Shown here: piece by piece, positions 40,819 to 48,848 of the stretch
How positions within the stretch are numbered: the stretch's first letter is position 1
How the letters are laid out: every line of letters begins with the position of its first letter
Origin: Brevibacillus choshinensis
Lineage (GTDB): Bacteria; Bacillota; Bacilli; Brevibacillales; Brevibacillaceae
Reading direction: 5' to 3'
Length of the DNA: 64,000 bases
NCBI RefSeq assembly: GCF_016811915.1
Contig: NZ_CP069127.1
Coordinates: 5,218,501-5,282,500 of the forward strand
Made by a program: the position numbers and the translations under genes
The notes under the pieces: generated by a model
What the model saw: the letters and a program-made list of their open reading frames with translations, nothing else
What the model was told of the DNA's origin: nothing
Database searches by the model: none

Positions 40819-42295
40819 CTACGAAGCACCGCTCTTTCTCTGCTTTGCTACCACCTGTTCCGGATGCTTGTATTCCTTCTCCCAGAAATCAGCGTACTTT
40901 ACGCCTGCTTTGACCGGATCAAACACCGGGTCCTTCCCTTCCAGCTTCTGCTCCTCATAATCCCGAAGGACTCGAAGCGCCGGCTTCGTCAGCAGCAGAA
41001 TCGCAATCACGTTGAGCCAAGCCATGCTGCCAACGCCAATGTCCCCCAAGGTCCACGCCAGCCCGGCCGATTTCACGCTGCCGTAAACGACCATGACCAT
41101 CATGAGCAGCTTCAGCGCATATTCCGTCCAAACTCGTCGCACCACTCCATTCAAGTACGTGAGATTGGTCTCCGCCATGTAGTAATACGCCATGATGGTC
41201 GTAAAAGCGAAGAACAACAGAGCGACGGCGATAAACGGAGAACCAAAGCCCGGCAATACGGATTCCACCGCAAGCTGCGTGTAGATCGGTCCTGGCTCCA
41301 CATCACCCAGACTGCTGACGATCGGGGCTGCGCCCTCCGGAGTAACGTTGTACATGCCGGTAATCAGAATCATAAACGCCGTGGCCGAACAGACAAACAG
41401 CGTGTCAACGTACACGGAGAATGCTTGCACGATCCCTTGCTTGGCCGGATGGGATACTTCCGCGGCAGCTGCAGCATGGGAGCTGTACCTTGTCCCGCTT
41501 CGTTCGAATAAATTCCGCGCTTCACGCCCCACATGATGGCCGAACCGAGAATACCCCAAAAGCAGCTTCTGTACCAAATGCACTTTTAAAAATAAGAGAA
41601 ATCATAGCTGGCAACTCAGAGATGTTGAGGAAAACAATCAGCAATGCCACCAAAATATATCCCAAAGCCATAAACGGCACGACGATCTGGGCAACGTTTG
41701 CAATGCGCTTTACGCCACCAAAAATGATCGCTCCCAGAATCAACGCCAGGATAATGCCCGTCACCCATGGATTTATGCCAAACGCATTTTCCATTCCGGA
41801 TGCAATGCTGTTGGCCTGAACACCCGGCAGCAAAAACCCGGTAGCGATCACTGTCACTATCGCAAACAATACCGCATACCATTTTGCTTTGAGTCCTTTT
41901 TCAATGTAATAGGCCGGACCACCGCGAAACTGGCCATTATGCTTCGTCTTGTATACCTGCCCCAGAGTAGCCTCGATAAATCCGGAAGCCGAGCCTAAAA
42001 AGGCCATCACCCACATCCAGAAGATCGCTCCTGGACCGCCAAACGCAATCGCCGTTGCCACTCCGGCTATGTTTCCTGTCCCTACCCTGCCCGACAATGC
42101 CATGGAAAGCGCCTGGAAAGACGAGACGCCGGCATCCGAGCTTTTTCCATCAAACATCAGGACGATCATGTCCTTGATGTGGCGAATCTGGAGAAATCTC
42201 GTGGCAATGGTGTAAAACAAACCTGTTCCCAAACACAAGTAAATGAGCGCTTTACTCCAAATCAAGTCATTCAACCATGCAACCGCTTGTTCCAA
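40819..42295 (-). pseudogene. AGCS-family sodium:alanine symporter, two frameshifts
   Basis: Together two overlapping frames encode a normal symporter of about 490 residues. The N-terminal part (from 42295) carries the GRVGTGNIAGVATAI motif and many membrane helices. It leaves the true frame after GTEAAFG at 41556-41553, where GGGG should be GGGGG. The true sequence then continues (ILGSAIMWGVKRGIYSNEAG) until 41480-41477, where one C is missing in GCTCCC. From there the second frame gives AAAAAEVSHPAKQGIVQAF to the end. Both losses are single bases in G/C runs 75 bases apart. Either the gene is newly inactivated or the sequence has two indel errors. Confidence 0.88.
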
Positions 42296-42420
42296 GATAT
42301 TCCTCCCCCTCCTCTTCTTGTCTATTTGAATTATAAAGTATTTTATTTTTGTTCACTAGTTTTTATTATTGTGAGTTATCGTTTTTTTTTAATGTTTCTG
42401 CATAGTATTGATAGCGAATT

Positions 42421-42457
42421 AAAAAAGAACAGGCATGCCCTCATGTCTGTTCTTTTT
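42421..42457. terminator. Orphan bidirectional hairpin in a divergent gap
   Basis: AAGAACAGGCAT and ATGTCTGTTCTT pair around a 6-base loop with A and T runs on the two sides. It lies between the divergent symporter and CoxG-like genes, so no known gene ends here. The remaining 42296-42602 is AT-rich and non-coding as far as I can see; a 63-codon minus frame there looks spurious. Confidence 0.65.
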
Positions 42458-42602
42458 ACCGTACATCACTTCTATTTTTTCGCAAACCACATCAGGATTG
42501 GGACCGGTACGTTGCATACATCCGTCAGATATGAATGACATTACCAGCGATCTTTTGCCATACATATAACAGGATGGGTCAACACAGAAGGGAAAGGAAT
42601 GA

Positions 42603-43073
42603 GTGACCATGCCTCAAGGGATACATGATGTCGATTTGGATCTTCCCATCCAGACAGTCTGGGCGTTCGTGAGTGTAATGGAAAACTGGATTCCGCTGGT
42701 GCCCGGTTACCTCAGCCATGAAATCATCAATGACCGAAAGTCCACCTGGACCTTTACGAGCGACATCGGCATTCTGAAGAAAAAAATCAACCTTCAGGTA
42801 GATATCGTGGAGTGGCAAGAACCTTCCTTGGTGAAGTTCAACCTGACGGGGATCAACGAAAATTTTGCCGGCGAAGGCTTTTTCAAAGCGCAGGCATTGG
42901 GAGATATGCGCACAAGGATGACAGGGGCCCTCGATATCACTGCGAAGGGCGTCAAAGCGCCTGTCATCAATCCTGTGCTGAAAAACCATGTCCCCGAGAT
43001 GACGGCTGAATTGGCAGAGGCTGTCGCAACCCGCATGCGTGAGCTGGCCTCGACCACACCGACCCGCAAGTGA
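42603..43073 (+). CDS. CoxG-like SRPBCC protein
   Basis: A 156-residue START/SRPBCC-fold protein of the CoxG type (carbon monoxide dehydrogenase subunit G-like), which has a hydrophobic ligand cavity. The start HDVDLDLPIQTVWAFVSVMENW, and IVEWQEPSLVKFNLTGINENFAG with FFKAQALGDMRTRMTG, fit that fold. No CO dehydrogenase genes are nearby, so the name describes fold only. GTG 42603 has AAGGAATGA upstream; ATG 42609 is an alternative. A terminator follows. Confidence 0.75.
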   Translation: MTMPQGIHDVDLDLPIQTVWAFVSVMENWIPLVPGYLSHEIINDRKSTWTFTSDIGILKKKINLQVDIVEWQEPSLVKFNLTGINENFAGEGFFKAQALGDMRTRMTGALDITAKGVKAPVINPVLKNHVPEMTAELAEAVATRMRELASTTPTRK

Positions 43074-43076
43074 AGA

Positions 43077-43126
43077 ACCCTCTGCAGCAGGTTCGAGCTG
43101 AGCCATGACTGCAGAGGGTCTTTCCA
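43077..43126 (+). terminator. Terminator
   Basis: ACCCTCTGCAG and CTGCAGAGGGT form a perfect 11-bp stem with a 21-base loop, followed by CTTTCCATTTT. It ends the CoxG-like gene. Confidence 0.75.
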
Positions 43127-43212
43127 TTTTCTACACGAAAATAACCTCACAGTTGTGATAGGATTAGGGAAAACGGCATCTGCCAAATTGCTGCAAGGAG
43201 ATCCGGCCGACA

Positions 43213-43974
43213 ATGAAAATGGTATCGTGGAATGTAAACGGAATAAGAGCGTGTGTGAATAAAGGCTTTCAAGAATACTTTGCCCAGACAGATGCAGATA
43301 TTTTTTGCATACAGGAAACCAAGGTGCAGGAGGGGCAGTTCACCGCGGAATACGCAGCAGATTATGAGCAGTACTGGAACTACGCAGAGAAAAAAGGCTA
43401 CTCGGGAACCGCTGTGTTTACCAAGGTCAAGCCTCTTTCGGTCCGATACGGCCTGGAAGAGAATCACGAGCCTGAAGGACGGGTGATTACGCTGGAGTTT
43501 GCGTCCTTCTACCTGGTCAATGTGTATACGCCGAATGCCAAACGGGACCTCTCCCGCCTCGATTACCGTCTGGAGTGGGAAGACCGCTTCCGCCGCTATC
43601 TGCTCCAGCTGGACGAGCAGAAGCCGGTCATTGTCTGCGGTGACCTCAATGTGGCTCACCAGGAGATTGATCTCAAAAATGCGAAGTCCAACCGCAACAA
43701 CTCAGGCTTTACTCCGGAAGAGCGCGGAAAGATGACGGAGCTGCTCGAATCCGGCTTCCTCGATACGTTCCGCTTTTTTTACCCGGATCAGACAGACGCC
43801 TACACCTGGTGGTCGTACATGCCAAAAGTGCGCGAGCGAAACATCGGATGGCGCATCGATTATTTTCTGGCTTCCAAGCGACTGGCACCTGCCCTGCTGG
43901 ATGCAAAGACTGATGCCCACATCACCGGGAGCGATCACTGCCCCATCATCTTGGAGCTGGGAAAATTGGAATAG
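43213..43974 (+). CDS. exoA: Exodeoxyribonuclease III / AP endonuclease
   Basis: A 253-residue ExoA (Xth family) base-excision repair enzyme that cuts DNA at abasic sites and has 3'-phosphatase and exonuclease activity. All family motifs are present: SWNVNGIRA near residue 4, FCIQETKVQE near 33 (metal glutamate), VCGDLNVAH near 143 (Asp-Asn pair), GWRIDYFLAS near 217, and the catalytic GSDHCPI near 243. Monocistronic, with a strong shared terminator before pckA. Confidence 0.96.
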   Translation: MKMVSWNVNGIRACVNKGFQEYFAQTDADIFCIQETKVQEGQFTAEYAADYEQYWNYAEKKGYSGTAVFTKVKPLSVRYGLEENHEPEGRVITLEFASFYLVNVYTPNAKRDLSRLDYRLEWEDRFRRYLLQLDEQKPVIVCGDLNVAHQEIDLKNAKSNRNNSGFTPEERGKMTELLESGFLDTFRFFYPDQTDAYTWWSYMPKVRERNIGWRIDYFLASKRLAPALLDAKTDAHITGSDHCPIILELGKLE

Positions 43975-43982
43975 AGCAAAAC

Positions 43983-44027
43983 AAAAAAAGAACGGGTAGA
44001 CACTGTTCGTCTATCCGTTCTTTTTTT
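43983..44027. terminator. Bidirectional terminator of exoA and pckA
   Basis: GAACGGGTAGAC and GTCTATCCGTTC pair (one G-U) with A and T runs of seven on either side. It serves the two convergent genes. Confidence 0.92.
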
Positions 44028-44044
44028 GTAAACAGCCTGTATGG

Positions 44045-45622
44045 TTACGCTTTTGGACCCGCTTTTGCGATGTCGGTTGCATTCGGGAATTTCTTTTCGA
44101 AGTTCTCGATGAAACGGGAAGCCAGATCAGCTGCCTGCTTGTCGTAATCTTCCTTGTTTGCCCATGTATTGCGCGGTTGCAGAACTTCTGCAGGTACGTT
44201 CGGGCAAGTCGTTGGCACTTGTACGCCAAAGGTTGCATCCGTTGCGTATTCGACTTTCTCCAGCTCACCGCTCAGAGCAGCCGTTACCATTGCGCGGGTG
44301 TAGGACAGCTTCATGCGGCTACCTACTCCCACCGGTCCGCCAGTCCAGCCTGTGTTCACGAGGTACACCTGAACGTCGCGCTCGTCGATCTTTTTACCCA
44401 GCATCTCTGCATACACGACTGGATGCAGCGGCAGGAATGGAGAGCCGAAGCAAGTGGAGAACTCGGTTTGTGGAGCCGTTACCCCGCGCTCCGTGCCAGC
44501 CATTTTGCTGGTGTAGCCGGATAGGAAGTGGTACATGGCTTGTTCTTTTGTCAGCTTGGAGATTGGAGGCAATACCCCAAAGGAGTCTGCTGTCAGGAAT
44601 ACGATCACATTTGGTTGTCCGCCCACGCCGGGGATGACAGCCCCTTTGATCATTTCTACCGGGTATGCAGCACGGGTATTTTCCGTGTATTTATCGCTAT
44701 CGTAATCAGCTTTGTGTGTAACGCTGTCTACATCTACGTTTTCCAAAACCGTACCGAACTGAATCGCGTTCCAGATCTGCGGCTCGCCTTCTTCGGAGAG
44801 CTTGATGCATTTTGCGTAGCAACCGCCTTCGATGTTGAATACACCGTTATCAGACCAGCCATGCTCGTCGTCACCGATCAGGAAACGATCCGGGTCAGCG
44901 GACAAAGTGGTTTTCCCTGTTCCAGACAGACCGAAGAACAGAGCCACATCGCCGTCTTTACCTACGTTTGCCGAGCAGTGCATGGACAGGACATTGCGCT
45001 CAGGCAGCATGTAGTTCATGACGCTGAAGATCGATTTCTTCATTTCGCCAGCGTATTCCGTACCGCCGATGAGAACCATTTTGTGCTCAAAGCTGAGTAC
45101 GATGAAGGTCTCGGAGTTCGTTCCATGAACAGCCGGGTTTGCTTTGAAGTTTGGTGCATACACTACAGTAAATTCCGATTCATGGTTCGCCAGTTCTTCT
45201 TCTGTCGGACGGATGAACAGCTGACGAGCAAACAGATTGTGCCAAGCGTATTCATTCACCACGCGAATCGGCAGGCGGTACGTGGTATCCGCTCCAGCAA
45301 AACCGTCAAATACAAACAGCTCTTTTCCTTGCAGGTATTCGAGCACGTCTTGTTGAAGAAGCTGGAACTTCTCGGAGGAAATCGGTTGGTTGACTGGACC
45401 CCAGTTGATTTTATCGTGTACGGAAGCTTCGTCCACCACAAATTTGTCCTTTGGCGAACGGCCAGTAAACTTGCCTGTTAGCGCATTGAGCGCCCCCTTG
45501 TCGGTCAAAATCCCTTCGCCACGCTTCACTGCCATTTCTACGAGCTCAGCAACAGGCAGGTTGTTATATACCTTGGAAGCTCCCAGAATGTCAGCAAGCT
45601 TATGAACGGTGTTGGTTTCCAT
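44045..45622 (-). CDS. pckA: Phosphoenolpyruvate carboxykinase (ATP)
   Basis: A 525-residue ATP-dependent PEP carboxykinase, which converts oxaloacetate to PEP at the start of gluconeogenesis. The P-loop FFGLSGTGKTTLS lies near 243-255, the metal-binding DDEHGWSDNGVFNIEGGCYAK near 268-288, and the RGVTAPQTEFSTCFGSPF region near 388-405. ATG 45622 has GAAGGAGATC upstream. The promoter region contains a palindrome described separately. Control by carbon source is expected but the regulator is not visible. Confidence 0.97.
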   Translation of the reverse strand: METNTVHKLADILGASKVYNNLPVAELVEMAVKRGEGILTDKGALNALTGKFTGRSPKDKFVVDEASVHDKINWGPVNQPISSEKFQLLQQDVLEYLQGKELFVFDGFAGADTTYRLPIRVVNEYAWHNLFARQLFIRPTEEELANHESEFTVVYAPNFKANPAVHGTNSETFIVLSFEHKMVLIGGTEYAGEMKKSIFSVMNYMLPERNVLSMHCSANVGKDGDVALFFGLSGTGKTTLSADPDRFLIGDDEHGWSDNGVFNIEGGCYAKCIKLSEEGEPQIWNAIQFGTVLENVDVDSVTHKADYDSDKYTENTRAAYPVEMIKGAVIPGVGGQPNVIVFLTADSFGVLPPISKLTKEQAMYHFLSGYTSKMAGTERGVTAPQTEFSTCFGSPFLPLHPVVYAEMLGKKIDERDVQVYLVNTGWTGGPVGVGSRMKLSYTRAMVTAALSGELEKVEYATDATFGVQVPTTCPNVPAEVLQPRNTWANKEDYDKQAADLASRFIENFEKKFPNATDIAKAGPKA

Positions 45623-45666
45623 GTGTGAACGATCTCCTTCCCAAATGTCTATCCATTATTGTGACT

Positions 45667-45713
45667 TTCTAACGAGTTAGAATGCAAAAGGTCATTTGCT
45701 TATCCATTCTAAC
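45667..45713. promoter_or_regulatory. TTCTAAC palindrome upstream of pckA
   Basis: TTCTAAC-GA-GTTAGAA (45667-45682) is a perfect 16-bp palindrome 45-60 bases upstream of the pckA start. TTCTAAC appears again at 45707-45713. These could be operator sites for a gluconeogenic repressor. The regulator is unknown to me, and no clear -35/-10 pair was found. The rest of the gap to 45924 is AT-rich and holds nothing else recognised. Confidence 0.45.
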
Positions 45714-45924
45714 ACGCAGTCGCTCATCTCGAAATATCATCGTAATTCATTTTCGTATTGTCGTTCAATTTGTAATTAGTATATCACATTTGATCAAATA
45801 AGCTACATAATTTTATAATCTCTTATGGAGAATGTGTGAATAACCTTCCAAGCTAGTTTCCCCTGTCCGTCATTTTCTTTCCCCAGTCAAACCCGAAGCC
45901 CCTTAGTGAATTACTGGTTGCACG

Positions 45925-45961
45925 AAAAACCCGGTACCTGATAGGCACCGGGTGCTTTTTT
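45925..45961. terminator. Terminator of the amidohydrolase gene
   Basis: ACCCGGT and ACCGGGT pair around a small loop, with T runs in both directions. On the minus strand it follows the stop at 46005. Confidence 0.75.
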
Positions 45962-46004
45962 GCGTCAACCCCGCACCGTAGGTACAGGGCCATCGCAACC
46001 ATGC

Positions 46005-47150
46005 TTACTTGAGCTTTTCAAACGTTCGGACGACCACATTCGCCAATATTTCCACGCCTTTGACCAATGCCTTCTCATCGAATTGCATGTGGGGATGATG
46101 CAGGCCAGGGGCCAGATCGCAGCCGAGAGCCAGCATCGTCGCTTTGATCTGCGGGCGCTCTACCGTATAGAAATGGAAGTCTTCCGCTCCCGGGCTGACT
46201 GGAGCCGGCCTGAGATTCTCCTCCCCAAGCACATCGATGATTGATTGCTCCAGCAGTGCTTTTGCCTCATCGCTTACTTCCGCCGCCACCATTCGGGAGC
46301 CCATCTGCACATCGATCTGTGCCTGAAAGCTGACGGCCACCCCGTCGATCACCTGCCGCACCCGAGCAAGCAGATCGTCCATCGCCTGATTGGTCTGCGC
46401 CCGCAAATCGAGTGCGAAACGCGCCTTGTCTGGAATGATGTTGTAGCTTTCTCCTCCCGCCTGGAGCATCGTCATTTTGACTGTGGCCGGAACCGTAGGA
46501 TCTGTATGTACCTGACCGATGCCTGTGACGATGGCACTCGCCGCTTCAATTGCATTAATCCCGAGGTGAGGTCTGGCACCATGGGCCGCTACCCCCGTTA
46601 TTTCACCGTACAGGAACATAGCTGCCCCGTTATAGATCGCAGGGCCAGCCAAGCCGCCCTTCATTTCCTGAATAGGCCGAAGATGCACTCCATACAAATA
46701 GTCAATGTCATCCACGACGCCCTTTTCCACAAGCTTCAGCGCCCCTGTCCCCTTTTCCTCCGCGGGCTGAAACAAGATTTTAACGGTGCCCTCAGGCCGG
46801 TAGCCCGAAGCGATCAAAGACTCCACTGCTTCGACAATCAGCGTCATGTGGGCATCGTGACCGCATGAATGGTTCGCTCTCCATTCCCCGTCCACTTCCT
46901 GCCAGAGTGCGTCAATATCGGTACGCAGTCCGACGACGGGCTTTCCTTCTCCCCATTCCGCCACGAGGCCCGTGCAATCTTCAAAGGTCGTGACCCGCAA
47001 GCCGAGGGATCGCATCCGATCCGCCAAATAGCGCGTCGTCTGCACTTCCTTCCAGCTGATTTCCGGATTGGCGTGCAAATGACGGAATGTTTCGGCAATA
47101 GATGTTTCACGTGCGGTAACGGTTTGCTTTAAAGAAAAAGTCGTGGACAT
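46005..47150 (-). CDS. M20 amidohydrolase, AmhX-like
   Basis: A 381-residue M20D/peptidase M20 metal-dependent amidohydrolase. Zinc ligands are visible in the NHSCGHDAHM segment near 93-100, PAEEKGTGA near 130 and YGVHL near 154. The C-terminal histidine lies in GLHHPHMQF near 355. The dimerisation lid lies between 180 and 290. It resembles B. subtilis AmhX and the IAA-amino-acid/N-acyl hydrolases. The substrate is probably an N-acyl amino acid but cannot be read from sequence. Confidence 0.85.
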   Translation of the reverse strand: MSTTFSLKQTVTARETSIAETFRHLHANPEISWKEVQTTRYLADRMRSLGLRVTTFEDCTGLVAEWGEGKPVVGLRTDIDALWQEVDGEWRANHSCGHDAHMTLIVEAVESLIASGYRPEGTVKILFQPAEEKGTGALKLVEKGVVDDIDYLYGVHLRPIQEMKGGLAGPAIYNGAAMFLYGEITGVAAHGARPHLGINAIEAASAIVTGIGQVHTDPTVPATVKMTMLQAGGESYNIIPDKARFALDLRAQTNQAMDDLLARVRQVIDGVAVSFQAQIDVQMGSRMVAAEVSDEAKALLEQSIIDVLGEENLRPAPVSPGAEDFHFYTVERPQIKATMLALGCDLAPGLHHPHMQFDEKALVKGVEILANVVVRTFEKLK

Positions 47151-47194
47151 ACCCGTTCCTCCTCGAATATCTCATTTTCCTTCTATTATAGCAC

Positions 47195-47536
47195 TCACTT
47201 GCTCGTGAGCCGCAAGATCGCATCCAGTTTTAATTGATCGCGCAAGGCTCCCGCGATCCGCACGTGTCGCTTGGCGCTCGTGTACAGGAGCTCGTCACCA
47301 TTCAGCAGCATCCGCAATTGCTGCTCGTGCCCCTGGAGGACAAGATCGGCCGATTGCTCCCCATCCCACTCGCCGCAGTACGCACGTCCCTGTGAAAACG
47401 TCAACTGCCACCGCAGCTGAGTATCCACCTCTACAATCCCCACCCGTCGCTCCCAACCTGCCGTTAACAGCCGTACATGTGCCTTTTGTTGCAGCCTCTC
47501 CGCTACCTCTGCCAGCAATCCACCGATCCCTACCAT
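47195..47536 (-). CDS. SCP2-like small protein
   Basis: A 113-residue protein that fits the SCP2 sterol-carrier-like fold: VRLLTAGWERRVGIVEVD, then LTFSQGRAYCGEWDGEQSADLVLQG and MLLNGDELLYTSAKRHVRIAG. Single-domain SCP2 proteins bind hydrophobic ligands. I placed the start at ATG 47536, which has GGGGTGTGGAGC upstream. The longer frame lacks a ribosome site. Confidence 0.65.
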   Translation of the reverse strand: MVGIGGLLAEVAERLQQKAHVRLLTAGWERRVGIVEVDTQLRWQLTFSQGRAYCGEWDGEQSADLVLQGHEQQLRMLLNGDELLYTSAKRHVRIAGALRDQLKLDAILRLTSK

Positions 47537-47654
47537 GCTCCACACCCCTCTCTCTTGATGGGTTCGCGGATCCTTTGGTCGAATCCTTTGACGAGGAATG
47601 GGAAGCACTGTCGTGTCCTGTCAGGCTGACCCTCTTTTTCTCGACAACCTGCAA

Positions 47655-47682
47655 ATAAAAAACTCCCACCCGCGAGTGGAAG
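47655..47682 (-). terminator. Terminator after the VOC gene
   Basis: On the minus strand CTTCCAC pairs with GTGGGAG, followed by TTTTTT. It lies just past the stop of the VOC-family gene at 47708. Confidence 0.7.
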
Positions 47683-47707
47683 ACTTTCTAGCAACATCTA
47701 TTTGGTT

Positions 47708-48100
47708 TTATTCGTCATGTTCGTCCTTATCCAATCGCACTTCCAAATGATGCCCATCCGGTGTCTCAAAGTAGAGGTTAAAGCTGGTCGGCCGAGCAAT
47801 CGGGCCTCTGTAACAAATATTCTCTGCTTCCAGCTTATCCACCAGATAGTCCAATTCAGCGCGGCTCGTTACGGAAAAAGCAACGTGGTCGATTTGACCC
47901 ACTCCGCCCTTGCCATTGTCCCCGCCAAATGGATGGAGTCCAATTCGTGTGTATGTGCCTATTTGAAAGTAGACAGGCGCTCCTTCCACGATATTCTCTT
48001 CTGGGATGGGAACTTCCAATATCTCTTTAAAAAAATGAGCTACCTTCACGACATCGCTGCAGTTCAATGCGATGTGATGAACGCCTTTCAAATGAAACAT
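47708..48100 (-). CDS. VOC-family (glyoxalase-like) protein
   Basis: A 130-residue vicinal-oxygen-chelate protein with two beta-alpha-beta-beta modules. Metal-ligand positions fit H9 (GVHHIAL), a central histidine in GQIDHVAF, and glutamates in the C-terminal YFETPDGHHLEVR segment. Family members include glyoxalases, dioxygenases and antibiotic-resistance proteins. The substrate is unknown. Confidence 0.82.
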   Translation of the reverse strand: MFHLKGVHHIALNCSDVVKVAHFFKEILEVPIPEENIVEGAPVYFQIGTYTRIGLHPFGGDNGKGGVGQIDHVAFSVTSRAELDYLVDKLEAENICYRGPIARPTSFNLYFETPDGHHLEVRLDKDEHDE

Positions 48101-48127
48101 TCACACTGCCTCCCACGTCAACTCTGG

Positions 48128-48562
48128 TTATGCGCTTTTCTGCGACATTTGCTTCCTTTTGTTGTACTGCTTCAGCCGCTCGCTTAACCGTTTTAAACGA
48201 ATCATCAAGGCTTCGCGCCATTCGTCATCCTTCAATTCCTTGGCAACACCGAGAAGATCCAATGAAATATCAATCTGTTGTTTGAGAACATCGGCAAAGC
48301 TCGCAGCTTCATCCGTCATGGTACAATTCTCGAACAACTCGGTTGTATTGTCAACACTCACAAAATCGGCGAAATCCACTTCAGGCGCCTGATCTCCTTG
48401 AGCATATTCTACTAAAATTTCGTACTCTCCCTCAATAGCGGGATGGACTTCAATTCTGTCACATACAGGACAAAACATGATGGGGACATTATGCACCAGC
48501 GTTTTATAATGACGGACAGACCCTACCGATCCAACCATTCCGGCACCACAGCAATAACTCAT
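48128..48562 (-). CDS. YgiT-like zinc-finger protein, unknown function
   Basis: A 144-residue protein. The N-terminus has a zinc-finger pattern (MSYCCGAGMV, then VPIMFCPVCDRIEVH) like the first part of YgiT/MqsA-type proteins. The C-terminal half is acidic, then helical (LKQQIDISLDLLGVAKELKDD, then RLKRLSERLKQY). No toxin partner gene is next to it. ATG 48562 has AAGGAGGGAG upstream. I do not recognise a named family. Confidence 0.65.
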   Translation of the reverse strand: MSYCCGAGMVGSVGSVRHYKTLVHNVPIMFCPVCDRIEVHPAIEGEYEILVEYAQGDQAPEVDFADFVSVDNTTELFENCTMTDEAASFADVLKQQIDISLDLLGVAKELKDDEWREALMIRLKRLSERLKQYNKRKQMSQKSA

Positions 48563-48848
48563 ATAGTCTCCCTCCTTCTTCGCCAAACCATACATCATTT
48601 GGCCGACACTCTGTCTGTAACAGCAATTGTAGCGTACTATCCAAGAAACTCTCTACCCGCAAAACATACCAATCGAATATTTGGAAAAGGTATGGTCTTT
48701 CCATTGTACCTGATTCCGATTTAGTTGACCAATGTTTTCTGATTAGTTTGAAATTTTTCCCTCATTTGCCTAAACCTTATATTCAGGTTTGAGTGAATCC
48801 GGTACCGGGAAATATACGGACATCCAATCAGAAAAGGAGCCCACTCCC

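Noticed and set aside
42419..42610. 63-codon minus frame over the orphan hairpin
   Set aside because: It ends within the hairpin, begins inside the ribosome site of the plus-strand gene and lacks its own ribosome site.
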